17,549 nt of DNA from an uncultured Prevotella sp. GTDB taxonomy: Bacteria; Bacteroidota; Bacteroidia; Bacteroidales; Bacteroidaceae. Positions 1 to 5,642 of the stretch are shown piece by piece; position 1 is the first letter of the stretch; the number at the start of each line of letters is the position of its first letter. The position numbers and the translations under genes are program-made. The notes under the pieces were generated by a model. It searched no databases. It worked only from the letters and a program-made list of their open reading frames with translations, and was not told the DNA's origin. Where the stretch lies: positions 1 to 17,549 of the forward strand of contig CALEKA010000075.1 of NCBI GenBank assembly GCA_937898715.1, given 5' to 3'.

Positions 1-52
1 GATACCCAGGGCGATGCCCTGGGCTATGAATATCATTGGGCTTTCAGCCCGC
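1..52. repeat. Double-hairpin intergenic repeat downstream of uppP
   Basis: Two hairpins lie side by side. CCCAGGGC at 5-12 pairs perfectly with GCCCTGGG at 16-23 around a GAT loop, and GGGCT at 38-42 pairs with AGCCC at 46-50 around a TTC loop. From memory, this motif (CCCAGGGCGATGCCCTGGG followed by GGGCTTTCAGCCC) occurs as a dispersed repeat in many Bacteroidetes genomes; that has not been checked here. It lies about 115 bp past the uppP stop and could also end that transcript, although no U-tract is visible. The element may begin before the window edge. Confidence 0.6.
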
Positions 53-166
53 CCAGTCTAAATCCGAAACTTGAATAAGTAATAAGTAATACATCCTTGC
101 ACATAGGGTTGCGAATTGCTGCAAACTCAGCATTCTTCTTGTAGTACTTTCTTACTATTTATGGCT

Positions 167-1009
167 TTATTTCATTAAGGAGTAGACGATCGAAGCTACG
201 CCCACGATGGCGCAATAGTAGGCAAAGTAGATGAGTTTGCCTTTCTTGACGATGCCTATCATCCATTTACAGGCGGCACAGCCCGAGAGAAATGCTGCGA
301 CAAAGCCCACGATGAGTGGGAGCGCACCGATACCTCCAGTGGCTTCTTCGCCCTTCACCATCTTGAGCACATCGAGCAGAGCTTCGCCCAGAATGGGAGG
401 TATCACCATGAGGAAGGAGAACTGTGCCAACTTCTCCTTCTTATCGCCGAGGAGCAAACCTGTGGCGATGGTGCTGCCCGATCGGCTGAGGCCGGGTAGC
501 ACGGCTACGGCTTGTGCCAGACCGATGATGAAGGCATGACCTAAGGAGATGTTTTCGCGTTGGCGCGGACGAGCCAGGTAGGAGAAGGTGAGCAGGGCGG
601 CTGTCAGGAGCAGGCAGATGCCTACCACGAGCAGACCAGAGCCAAAGACCTCTTCCACCTTGTCCTTAAAGCATACGCCCACGATGCCGATAGGGATCAT
701 CGATACGAGGATGTTGAGCACGTAGCGTTGGTCGGGGTTGAGGCGGTTGAGGAATGTCCCGTTGCCCTTTACGGCAATGGGATTGAGCGGAGCAAATGTG
801 CCCTTGAGAATTTTCCATATTTCGCCACCCAGGATTACGAGGGTGCTGAGCACTGTAGCCACGTGGACGGCGATGGTAAATGTCATATTGCTTTCGCCAT
901 CTATGCCGAAGAGTTCGGAGGCTATGGTGAGGTGTCCGCTGCTGCTCACCGGAAGGTATTCCGTGAAGCCTTGCAGCAGGCCCATGAGGAGGGCTTGGAG
1001 GGTATTCAT
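167..1009 (-). CDS. uppP: Undecaprenyl-diphosphatase UppP/BacA
   Basis: Integral membrane phosphatase of 280 aa that converts undecaprenyl diphosphate to undecaprenyl phosphate, recycling the lipid carrier for peptidoglycan and O-antigen; overproduction in this family is known to give bacitracin resistance. Both family signatures are present: the N-terminal glutamate region QGFTEYLPVSSSGHL (Q13 to L27, with E17) and LPGLSRSGST at 171-180 with the catalytic-type R176. Hydrophobic segments cover most of the chain and the length is normal. The ATG at 1007-1009 is the natural start because the signature begins only 12 residues later; a run of A residues, not a Shine-Dalgarno site, precedes it on the coding strand. 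It is the third gene of the ftsX - DUF3098 - uppP order common in Bacteroidetes. truB, which often follows, is not within the 166 bp visible downstream. Confidence 0.97.
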   Translation of the reverse strand: MNTLQALLMGLLQGFTEYLPVSSSGHLTIASELFGIDGESNMTFTIAVHVATVLSTLVILGGEIWKILKGTFAPLNPIAVKGNGTFLNRLNPDQRYVLNILVSMIPIGIVGVCFKDKVEEVFGSGLLVVGICLLLTAALLTFSYLARPRQRENISLGHAFIIGLAQAVAVLPGLSRSGSTIATGLLLGDKKEKLAQFSFLMVIPPILGEALLDVLKMVKGEEATGGIGALPLIVGFVAAFLSGCAACKWMIGIVKKGKLIYFAYYCAIVGVASIVYSLMK

Positions 1010-1042
1010 CCTTTTTTTTTAGTTTATGCGCTTCGCGCAGTT

Positions 1043-1118
1043 GAGAGTTGATAAGTTTATGGGGTCGGTTTGGAGTTTTGAGGTTATGGGGACAGTTTGG
1101 AGTTTTGAGGTTATGGGG
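1043..1118. repeat. 27-bp tandem repeat between DUF3098 gene and uppP
   Basis: Two copies of a 27-bp unit lie head to tail at 1057-1083 and 1084-1110, differing at only two positions, and a third unit starts (TTATGGGG, 1111-1118). Immediately to the left, 1043-1059 matches 16 of 17 bases of a dispersed repeat found after the sialidase gene (8486) and after the tRNA (9569). The rest of the 211-bp gap (1010-1220) holds a short GCGC-TTC-GCGC dyad near 1028-1038 and no gene that I can see. Confidence 0.75.
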
Positions 1119-1220
1119 TTATAAAGTTACTCTTCATGGCGAAGAAGTAAAATGCTAATCTTCTAACATAAAATCCTATTGCACCTCATATATTTCCCTA
1201 TTTGCACCTCGTTTCACGTA

Positions 1221-1496
1221 TTAAGCCTCAGTCTTTGTGATTTCTGTTTCGTCTGTGCTCTGCTTGTCGCGGGGGCGGCGCAGGATGGCGTAGATGATGA
1301 AAAGGTAGCCAAAGAGGGATACGGCGGGAGCCACTTTGACATGGCGAGCGTCGAATATGGCGGGATTGAATGTAGTCTCGTCGGAACCAGAGCCCGACAT
1401 CAGAATCATGCCGACGATCACCACGGCCATGCCGATGGCCAGAAGGATGAAGTTCGTGCGGTCAAAAGCGAATACTTTCTTGGCAGTAGTTTTCAT
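1221..1496 (-). CDS. DUF3098 family small membrane protein
   Basis: A 91-aa protein with a short basic N-terminus (MKTTAKKVFAFDRTNF), a first membrane helix (roughly residues 16-34), a periplasmic or loop segment with FNPAIFDARHVKVAP, and a second helix (roughly residues 56-73) followed by a basic then acidic tail. Sequence and position between ftsX and uppP match the Bacteroidetes DUF3098 family, whose function is unknown; the operon suggests an envelope role. I chose the ATG at 1494-1496. A longer frame reaches 1580, but its extra codons run through a REP-like palindrome and a T-rich leader and are not credible coding sequence. Confidence 0.88.
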   Translation of the reverse strand: MKTTAKKVFAFDRTNFILLAIGMAVVIVGMILMSGSGSDETTFNPAIFDARHVKVAPAVSLFGYLFIIYAILRRPRDKQSTDETEITKTEA

Positions 1497-1550
1497 TGAG
1501 TGTGTATATGTTTTTTTGTTTTTATTTGCTTGTAGGACTATTCTTCTGCT

Positions 1551-1762
1551 CTGTGGGCGACGCGTCTCGCGTCGGCACAATCAGAGTTATCTTTCAGCCG
1601 ATACGGGGGGCGACGCGTCCTCGCGTCGGCATGAGAAGATAAGAAAATCAGTTTTTTTGGAGCAGGCTATCAGCGCCGACGCGGGGACGCGTCGCCCCCA
1701 GTACTGGCTGAGTAGACTGGTTGAGTCAGTGGTAGCGCCGACGCGAGACGCGTCGCCCACAG
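1551..1762. repeat. Nested array of four family-B REP palindromes in the ftsX operon
   Basis: Four copies of a 22-28 bp GC-rich palindrome sit in the 289-bp gap between ftsX and the DUF3098 gene. Copies B1 (1551-1578) and B2 (1605-1632) are in one orientation; B3 (1673-1699) and B4 (1735-1762) are inverted. Each has the stem CGACGCG/CGCGTCG around a 3-4 nt loop (TCT, TCCT, GGGA, AGA on the plus strand). B1 pairs with B4 almost perfectly over about 27 bp (both keep TGTGGG/CCCACA flanks), and B2 pairs with B3 (GGGGG/CCCCC flanks), so the transcript can fold as one nested structure. This resembles a BIME, as known in enterobacteria. B4 lies 24 bp past the ftsX stop. Confidence 0.85.
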
Positions 1763-1785
1763 TTCTAAGATGCTCCTTTAGAATA

Positions 1786-2661
1786 TCAGAACACCGTCTT
1801 GTTTCGCAGATGGCGATTCACCGAGAGAAATGCACAGAGCACCGTCAGGACGATGCCGCAGGCAAAGATGGTGCCGATGGTGTAGATCCACACTTCGGGT
1901 GTGACGAGCTGATTGAAGTAGATATTGCCCGTGCCCGCTTCGAAGCGCAGATAGTAGAGTGCTCCGGCGAGCAGTCCGCCCGCTATCACAGCCGCCACGA
2001 TGCCGATGCGCAAGGCTTGCCAGATGAATGGACGGCGGATGAAGCGCCAACTGGCCCCCACGAGTTTCATCGTATGAATGCTATATCGACGGGCGTATAC
2101 GCTCATGCGGATGGTATTGTTGATGAGTGAGAATGATACCACGCCGAGCAGGGCTGCCACTACGAGCAGGATGATGCTCACCGAGGGTATGGTTCGGTCG
2201 AGCTTCTCCATGATGTCGCGCGGATAGTTGATTTCCGTCACACCGCTGATCTTCTGCATATCGCCCTCGTAGCGCTTCAGGCTGTCGAGGTTGGCATAAT
2301 CAGCCTTGAGATACACTTCAAACTCTGCGGGGATGGGACTTGACCCTTGAAACTCTCCCATATCGCCCCCGAGGGCCTCGTTCATCTCGGCTATGCCCTG
2401 TGCCTTCGATTTGTAGCTCACGGCTCGAGCATAGGGCGCTTGGCGTAAGTGCGACTGTGCGGCAAGCAGGTCGGTCTGCGAAATGCTATCGTTGAGCATC
2501 ACCTCCACGAAGAGCCCTTCGCGCAGCTGCCGGCTGAAGTTGTTGCCGATGCTCACAAAGAGTACTATCAAGCCTAAGAGCACGAGCACGAGCGTGGTGC
2601 TTATGCATGTGGTGATGGTGGCAAATCTTCCTGCCGAACGTATCTTTTTCTTCTTGCTCAT
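1786..2661 (-). CDS. ftsX: Cell division ABC-type permease FtsX
   Basis: A 291-aa inner-membrane protein of the FtsX family, which with the ATPase FtsE forms a complex controlling peptidoglycan hydrolases at the septum. Visible architecture is a cytoplasmic basic start (MSKKKKIRSAGRF), TM1 at about residues 14-39, an extracytoplasmic domain with FVEVMLNDSISQTDLL and the family-typical stretch around SGVTEINYPRDIMEKLDR, then three more helices (ILLVVAALLGVVSFSLINNT, then RIGIVAAVIAGGLLAGALYY, and a last one before the basic C-terminus). VYARRYSIHTMKLVGAS is the usual loop of the family. The ATG at 2659-2661 was preferred to an upstream one at 2718 because the promoter -7 box (2708-2715) would lie inside the longer frame. 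ftsE is not in the window, which is usual in Bacteroidetes. First gene of the operon. Confidence 0.94.
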   Translation of the reverse strand: MSKKKKIRSAGRFATITTCISTTLVLVLLGLIVLFVSIGNNFSRQLREGLFVEVMLNDSISQTDLLAAQSHLRQAPYARAVSYKSKAQGIAEMNEALGGDMGEFQGSSPIPAEFEVYLKADYANLDSLKRYEGDMQKISGVTEINYPRDIMEKLDRTIPSVSIILLVVAALLGVVSFSLINNTIRMSVYARRYSIHTMKLVGASWRFIRRPFIWQALRIGIVAAVIAGGLLAGALYYLRFEAGTGNIYFNQLVTPEVWIYTIGTIFACGIVLTVLCAFLSVNRHLRNKTVF

Positions 2662-2707
2662 TGCTTCTATATTGTTTGGAAAAGGGCCTATTAGGGCTAA
2701 TTTCGTA

Positions 2708-2738
2708 CAAAAGTACAATAAAATCGCGCGCGTTCAAA
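2708..2738 (-). promoter_or_regulatory. Bacteroidetes-type promoter of the ftsX operon
   Basis: Read on the minus strand, TTTG (complement of 2735-2738) is followed after 19 nt by TACTTTTG (complement of 2708-2715), matching the TTTG / TAnnTTTG promoter of the Bacteroidetes primary sigma factor. Transcription would start near 2701, leaving a leader of about 40 nt before the ftsX ATG. Confidence 0.8.
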
Positions 2739-3003
2739 GCGTTCTCTCTGTTTTAATGAAATGTAACAATTCTGCGGTCATCGTGCTGATATGATTTTGC
2801 TTCTCGCGCGCGCATTACATCCAATTTTCTCTGAGACATGCCCTCATTCGTCACTCTCCGACATGAATGCGTTGATAATCAATTGAACTATGTGATTATT
2901 GCCGTTGCACATTGCTTGCACTCTGCTTGCACTCGCTTGCATGAGGGAAGATGGCGCATGGGTTAATAAAAGTTATCGTGACGGTTTACTCCTTCATTCA
3001 GTT

Positions 3004-3103
3004 CTGTGGGCGACGCGTCTCGCGTCGGCGCAAGCAGTAATGAAGAGAATTATCCATTGAATATCAATAAAATTAGCCGACGCGTCTCGCGTCGCTCACA
3101 GAG
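3004..3103. repeat. Inverted pair of family-B REP palindromes
   Basis: B5 (3004-3031) matches copy B1 of the ftsX operon over its first 26 bases. B6 (3076-3103) is in the opposite orientation 44 bp away, giving a BIME-like pair. B6 has the flanks of a reversed copy (GCC... and ...CTCACAG) but on the plus strand its loop reads TCT, where a true reversed copy such as B4 reads AGA. Confidence 0.85.
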
Positions 3104-3136
3104 TTGGCAGAAATTTTTCCTCCTACAAAGCTGCAT

Positions 3137-3224
3137 CTCCACCCAGGGATAATTTTTCCTCTTCCCATAGGTAATTTTTTCTCCACCCATAGGTAATTTT
3201 TTCTCTTCCCATAGATAATTATCA
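3137..3224. repeat. 22-bp tandem repeat with alternating unit types
   Basis: Four contiguous 22-bp units start at 3137, 3159, 3181 and 3203. All carry a CCCA-TAG-TAATTTTT type core, and they alternate at the front: units 1 and 3 begin CTCCACCC, units 2 and 4 begin CTCTTCCC. The array is therefore equally a 44-bp unit repeated twice. Unit 1 has CAGGGAT where the others have CATAGGT or CATAGAT, and unit 4 decays at its end (TTATCA). Confidence 0.85.
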
Positions 3225-3470
3225 TGAGGAGGAGTGCTATCAAAAGTGCAAGCAAAGTGTAAGAGCATGATGCGCAAAATCTGCTGAATATCAGAGCATA
3301 GCTACAGTAAAGTGTAAGCGTGAAGTACATTCTCCTCTAAAATTCGCTGTAATACGTGCGCGCATGCAAGGCAAAGCCGCAGAAATAGTGAACAAACTGT
3401 ACACACTATTTGCCCGTTATCACAAGAAAAGCCACCTTTGCAAGAAAGAACAGCGATAACGAACGAAAAA

Positions 3471-3502
3471 TTTGGGGCTTTCGCCTGAAAATCCTATATT
3501 TG
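3471..3502 (+). promoter_or_regulatory. Bacteroidetes-type promoter of floA
   Basis: TTTG at 3471-3474, a 20-nt spacer, then TATATTTG at 3495-3502, an exact fit to TTTG-N20-TAnnTTTG. Transcription would begin near 3509, giving an untranslated leader of about 110 nt before the ATG at 3620. Confidence 0.85.
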
Positions 3503-3619
3503 CAGATAAATCACCCTCTATGGAAAAAGACAAGGCATAAAGCCCAAATAGAGTGTGATGAATGCCACCTAAACAACAAAAGTATTAACCCGCATTATTG
3601 CCAAGAAAAACGAATTCCT

Positions 3620-4627
3620 ATGATTTTTGCAGACCCTATGGTTATCGCCGTCATTGTGGTGGTAGCTATCGTAATCCTTAGTATTTTCTTCCACTTCGTG
3701 CCCTTCTTCCTCTGGCTTAGCGCCAAGGTGTCGGGCGTAAAGATCTCGCTCATTCAGCTCTTCCTGATGCGCATCCGTAATGTGCCGCCCAATGTGATTG
3801 TGCCCAGCCTCATCGAGGCGCACAAGGCAGGACTGCGCACCGTGACGCGCGACAATCTCGAAGCCCACTATATGACCGGAGGCCACGTACAGCGCGTGGT
3901 GCATGCCCTCGTGTCGGCATCGAAGGCCAACATCGACCTCTCCTTCGAGAAGGCCACAGCTATCGACCTTGCCGGTCGCGACGTGTTCGAAGCCGTGCAG
4001 ACGAGTGTCAATCCTAAGGTGATCGACACCCCGCCCGTGGCAGCCGTAGCGAAGAATGGTATTCAGCTCATCGCCAAGGCTCGTGTGACGGTGCGTGCCA
4101 ACATCCATCAGCTCGTGGGTGGTGCGGGCGAAGATACCATCCTGGCACGTGTAGGCGAGGGCATCGTATCGTCCATCGGTTCGGCAGAGACTCACGAACA
4201 GGTGCTCGAAAATCCCGACTCTATCTCCAAACTCGTGCTCTCCAAGGGTCTTGATGCTGGTACAGCCTACGAGATTCTCTCGATCGACATTGCCGACATC
4301 GATGTGGGTAAAAACATCGGTGCTACCCTGCAGATGGACCAAGCCAATGCCGACAAGAACATTGCTCAGGCCAAGGCCGAGGAGCGTCGTGCCATGGCAG
4401 TAGCGACGGAGCAGGAGATGAAGGCCAAGGCTCAGCAGGCTCGTGCCGAAGTGATTCAGGCCGAGGCCGAAGTGCCCAAGGCTCTTGCCCAAGCTCTGCG
4501 CGAAGGCAACATGGGCTTCATGGACTACTACAAACTCGAAAACCTCAAAGGCGATACCGCTATGCGCGATGCCATCTCCAAGATCGATCCCAGCGCCGTG
4601 CTGGGAGGGAAGAAGGGGAAGGGATGA
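3620..4627 (+). CDS. floA: Flotillin-like protein FloA (YqfA/UPF0365 family)
   Basis: A 335-aa membrane-anchored scaffold of the bacterial flotillin type; members organise membrane microdomains and affect fluidity and signalling. Residues 7-33 form a long hydrophobic hairpin (VIAVIVVVAIVILSIFFHF...). Next come the conserved family stretch VSGVKISLIQLFLMRIRNVPP, a SPFH/Band-7-like middle domain (about 60-250), and an Ala/Glu/Lys/Gln-rich segment typical of flotillin coiled coils (AKAEERRAMAVATEQEMKAKA and onward, about 255-300), with a GKKGKG tail. Length equals that of the family. The ATG at 3620 fits the family N-terminus; a longer frame from a TTG at 3410 overlaps the promoter and is rejected. 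It stands alone: no NfeD partner is adjacent. Confidence 0.95.
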   Translation: MIFADPMVIAVIVVVAIVILSIFFHFVPFFLWLSAKVSGVKISLIQLFLMRIRNVPPNVIVPSLIEAHKAGLRTVTRDNLEAHYMTGGHVQRVVHALVSASKANIDLSFEKATAIDLAGRDVFEAVQTSVNPKVIDTPPVAAVAKNGIQLIAKARVTVRANIHQLVGGAGEDTILARVGEGIVSSIGSAETHEQVLENPDSISKLVLSKGLDAGTAYEILSIDIADIDVGKNIGATLQMDQANADKNIAQAKAEERRAMAVATEQEMKAKAQQARAEVIQAEAEVPKALAQALREGNMGFMDYYKLENLKGDTAMRDAISKIDPSAVLGGKKGKG

Positions 4628-4637
4628 GAAGGAGTTT

Positions 4638-4670
4638 ACTCAGCCATAGGCATCGAGCTTATGGCTGAGT
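4638..4670. repeat. Hairpin V1 next to left REP of the RAYT locus
   Basis: A perfect 11-bp inverted repeat, ACTCAGCCATA (4638-4648) with TATGGCTGAGT (4660-4670), encloses the 11-nt loop GGCATCGAGCT. It starts 11 bp after the floA stop and ends one base before the left REP. It could serve as a floA terminator, but no T-run follows, and a loop of the same sequence recurs in hairpin V2. Confidence 0.8.
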
Positions 4671-4671
4671 A

Positions 4672-4707
4672 GCCGAAGCGAGACACTTCGCCCCCACTTC
4701 CTATGAA
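4672..4707 (-). repeat. REP family A, left copy
   Basis: GCCGAAGCGAGACACTTCGC starts at 4672 and is followed by CCCCACTTCCTATGA. The stem CGAAG (4674-4678) pairs with CTTCG (4686-4690), and can extend by a G-C and a G·T pair to a 3-nt loop. It is identical to the copy at 5542-5577 through the CTATGA tail, and inverted relative to the copy at 5421-5452. It lies about 80 bp before the RAYT start. Confidence 0.88.
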
Positions 4708-4778
4708 CCCCTACTTTCTGAAAAGTTACCACTTCCTGTGAAGAGCCAACACTTCTTATGAGCTACTTCTTATAAGTG
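4695..4778 (+). repeat. Degenerate ACTTCYTRTGA repeats before the RAYT gene
   Basis: The tail of the left REP, CACTTCCTATGA, recurs in weakening form through the RAYT leader: ACTTTCTGAAA, CACTTCCTGTGA, CACTTCTTATGA and ACTTCTTATAA, at intervals of roughly 13-20 bp. They end about a dozen bases before the ATG at 4791. They could be decayed REP tails or repeated binding sites; the sequence does not decide. Confidence 0.55.
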
Positions 4779-4790
4779 AATATAGCACAG

Positions 4791-5417
4791 ATGTATACTA
4801 CACAAGGAGATCTGCCGCATTGGCATCGGGATGGGAAAATATTCTTTGTCACATTCAGACTTGCTGACTCTATGCCGCCTACGGCTGTAGCAGAATATAA
4901 AGTAGCAGTGGAGAGATGGACTAAAGAGCACGGAATGATAGAAACGAAGCAAGATGCAGAAGAGTTAGAAAGATTTAAAGTAAACTTGCTGAACAAATTG
5001 CTTGATAAGTGCTTGGGAAAATGCGTACTCAAAAATTTTACGGTTAGGGATATCGTAACAAAGAGTTTGCACCATTTCGATCACCAACGCTATCACATAC
5101 ATGATTATGTAATAATGCCCAATCATGTACATTTGCTTATAGAACCCTTAGAAGAATGGACCATACAGAAATTAATGTATAGTCTCAAATCATATACGGC
5201 CCATATGATAAATAAAGCTATTGCAATGGATGGTGCTTTGTGGCAACACGAATCGTACGACCGCATTATCCGCAATGAGTCTCACTACTATAAAGTGGTC
5301 AACTATATAGCGCGTAATCCGCGAAATTTCAAAGAAGGAGACTATGCTCTATATCTGACTAATGGCCGTCCAGACTTTAAGCCTATCCCCAATTATGCAT
5401 TAGGGGAAAATAATTAG
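4791..5417 (+). CDS. REP-associated tyrosine transposase (RAYT, Y1/HUH family)
   Basis: A 208-aa single-domain Y1 nuclease related to IS200/IS605 transposases. RAYTs nick and rejoin single-stranded REP hairpins and are held responsible for REP spread. Visible motifs are the metal-binding HUH motif in VIMPNHVHLLIEP, GALWQHESYDRIIRNESHYYKVVNYIARNPR with the catalytic tyrosine region (NYIARNP, matching the usual YIxxNP), and an N-terminal RDGKIFFVTFRLADS strand typical of the family. I chose the ATG at 4791; a GTG at 4776 in the same frame would add five residues. REP copies of matching sequence flank the gene on both sides in inverted orientation, and the right-hand inverted repeat overlaps its stop codon, so gene and REPs look like one unit. 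The frame is intact. Codons are more A/T-rich than in floA and nanH, consistent with transfer. Confidence 0.92.
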   Translation: MYTTQGDLPHWHRDGKIFFVTFRLADSMPPTAVAEYKVAVERWTKEHGMIETKQDAEELERFKVNLLNKLLDKCLGKCVLKNFTVRDIVTKSLHHFDHQRYHIHDYVIMPNHVHLLIEPLEEWTIQKLMYSLKSYTAHMINKAIAMDGALWQHESYDRIIRNESHYYKVVNYIARNPRNFKEGDYALYLTNGRPDFKPIPNYALGENN

Positions 5418-5450
5418 TAACTCATAGGAAGTGGGGGCGAAGTGTCTCGC

Positions 5451-5488
5451 TTTATCTACGCGAAGGCTCGATGCCGAGCGTAGATAAA
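5451..5488. repeat. Hairpin V2 of the RAYT locus
   Basis: A perfect 11-bp inverted repeat, TTTATCTACGC (5451-5461) with GCGTAGATAAA (5478-5488), encloses a loop containing GGCTCGATGCC. An alternative inner pairing GCTCG/CGAGC (5466-5470/5475-5479) is possible. The loop is the reverse complement of GGCATCGAGC in V1 while the stems share no evident sequence. It abuts and slightly overlaps the REP stem, so the two structures may exclude each other. It could also act as a RAYT terminator (AAAAAG follows on the plus strand, so no T-run in that direction). Confidence 0.8.
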
Positions 5489-5507
5489 AAGAAATAATAA
5501 TGAACGA

Positions 5508-5541
5508 ACGACGTATCGGGGCATCTAACCCCTCACGTCGT
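5508..5541. repeat. Hairpin V3 next to the third family-A REP
   Basis: ACGACGT (5508-5514) pairs with ACGTCGT (5535-5541), and inside that GGGG (5518-5521) pairs with CCCC (5529-5532) around CATCTAA. The apex again contains GGCATC, now partly within the stem. It abuts the REP at 5542 directly, in the same relation as V1 to the left REP. Stem sequence differs from both V1 and V2. Confidence 0.7.
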
Positions 5542-5577
5542 GCCGAAGCGAGACACTTCGCCCCCACTTCCTATGAG
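5542..5577 (-). repeat. REP family A, third copy
   Basis: Identical to the left copy at 4672 from GCCGAAGCGAG through CACTTCCTATGA. The match does not extend beyond this tail, whereas the match to the 5412-5452 copy does (the TCACTAATT flank). It lies about 65 bp before the sialidase ATG and so in or near its promoter region. Confidence 0.88.
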
Positions 5578-5642
5578 TCACTAATTAATTATCCCTCCCC
5601 TCCCCCTACTCCGAAACATCATCCAACAAATACCAACATTCT

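Larger units (their letters stand above)
2739..3470. other. Gene-free intergenic region between ftsX and floA
   Basis: No convincing gene on either strand over about 730 bp. The content is repetitive: short tandem units beginning TTGCAC at 2905, 2916 and 2927 with a fourth partial at 2937; an inverted REP pair at 3004-3103; a 22-bp tandem array at 3137-3224; the direct decamer AAAGTGTAAG near 3254 and 3310; and an 8-bp dyad AAATAGTG/CACTATTT at 3383-3390/3404-3411. Small minus-strand open frames cross the tandem array but have no family-like sequence. Confidence 0.6.
4638..5586. mobile_element. RAYT/REP element between floA and the sialidase gene
   Basis: Order: hairpin V1, reversed REP A, degenerate repeats, RAYT gene, forward REP A, hairpin V2, spacer, hairpin V3, reversed REP A. 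The inner part (V1 to V2) has mirror-image ends: a variable-stem hairpin outside and a REP inside on each flank. V3 plus the last REP looks like a further solo unit in the V1 orientation. No target-site duplication is apparent, as expected for Y1 elements. The limits given are those of recognisable repeats; the true ends of a mobile unit cannot be fixed from one copy. Confidence 0.7.
5412..5586. repeat. 41-bp inverted repeat made of paired family-A REPs
   Basis: The left arm 5412-5452 begins inside the last codons of the RAYT gene (stop at 5415-5417) and contains CTCATAGGAAGTGGGGGCGA and then AGTGTCTCGCTT. The right arm 5546-5586 is its reverse complement with one mismatch (A versus G near the outer end). 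The 93 bp between the arms contain hairpins V2 and V3. In the left copy the base of the REP stem is altered (CGAAG faces CTT-TA instead of CTTCG), because the V2 arm starts there. Confidence 0.85.

Noticed and set aside
560..1051. Plus-strand open frame of 163 codons opposite uppP
   Set aside because: It is the antisense shadow of a clear uppP gene and its product resembles no family.
1497..1580. N-terminal extension of the DUF3098 protein
   Set aside because: The added codons translate a REP palindrome and a T-rich leader; the family starts at the internal ATG.
3050..3330. Two small minus-strand open frames
   Set aside because: They are formed by the 22-bp tandem repeat and a REP; the repetitive product has no start context or family-like sequence.
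4638..4670. Hairpin V1 as only a floA terminator
   Set aside because: There is no T-run after it, and its loop sequence recurs in V2 beside another REP, so it belongs to the REP element; it may still stop transcription.
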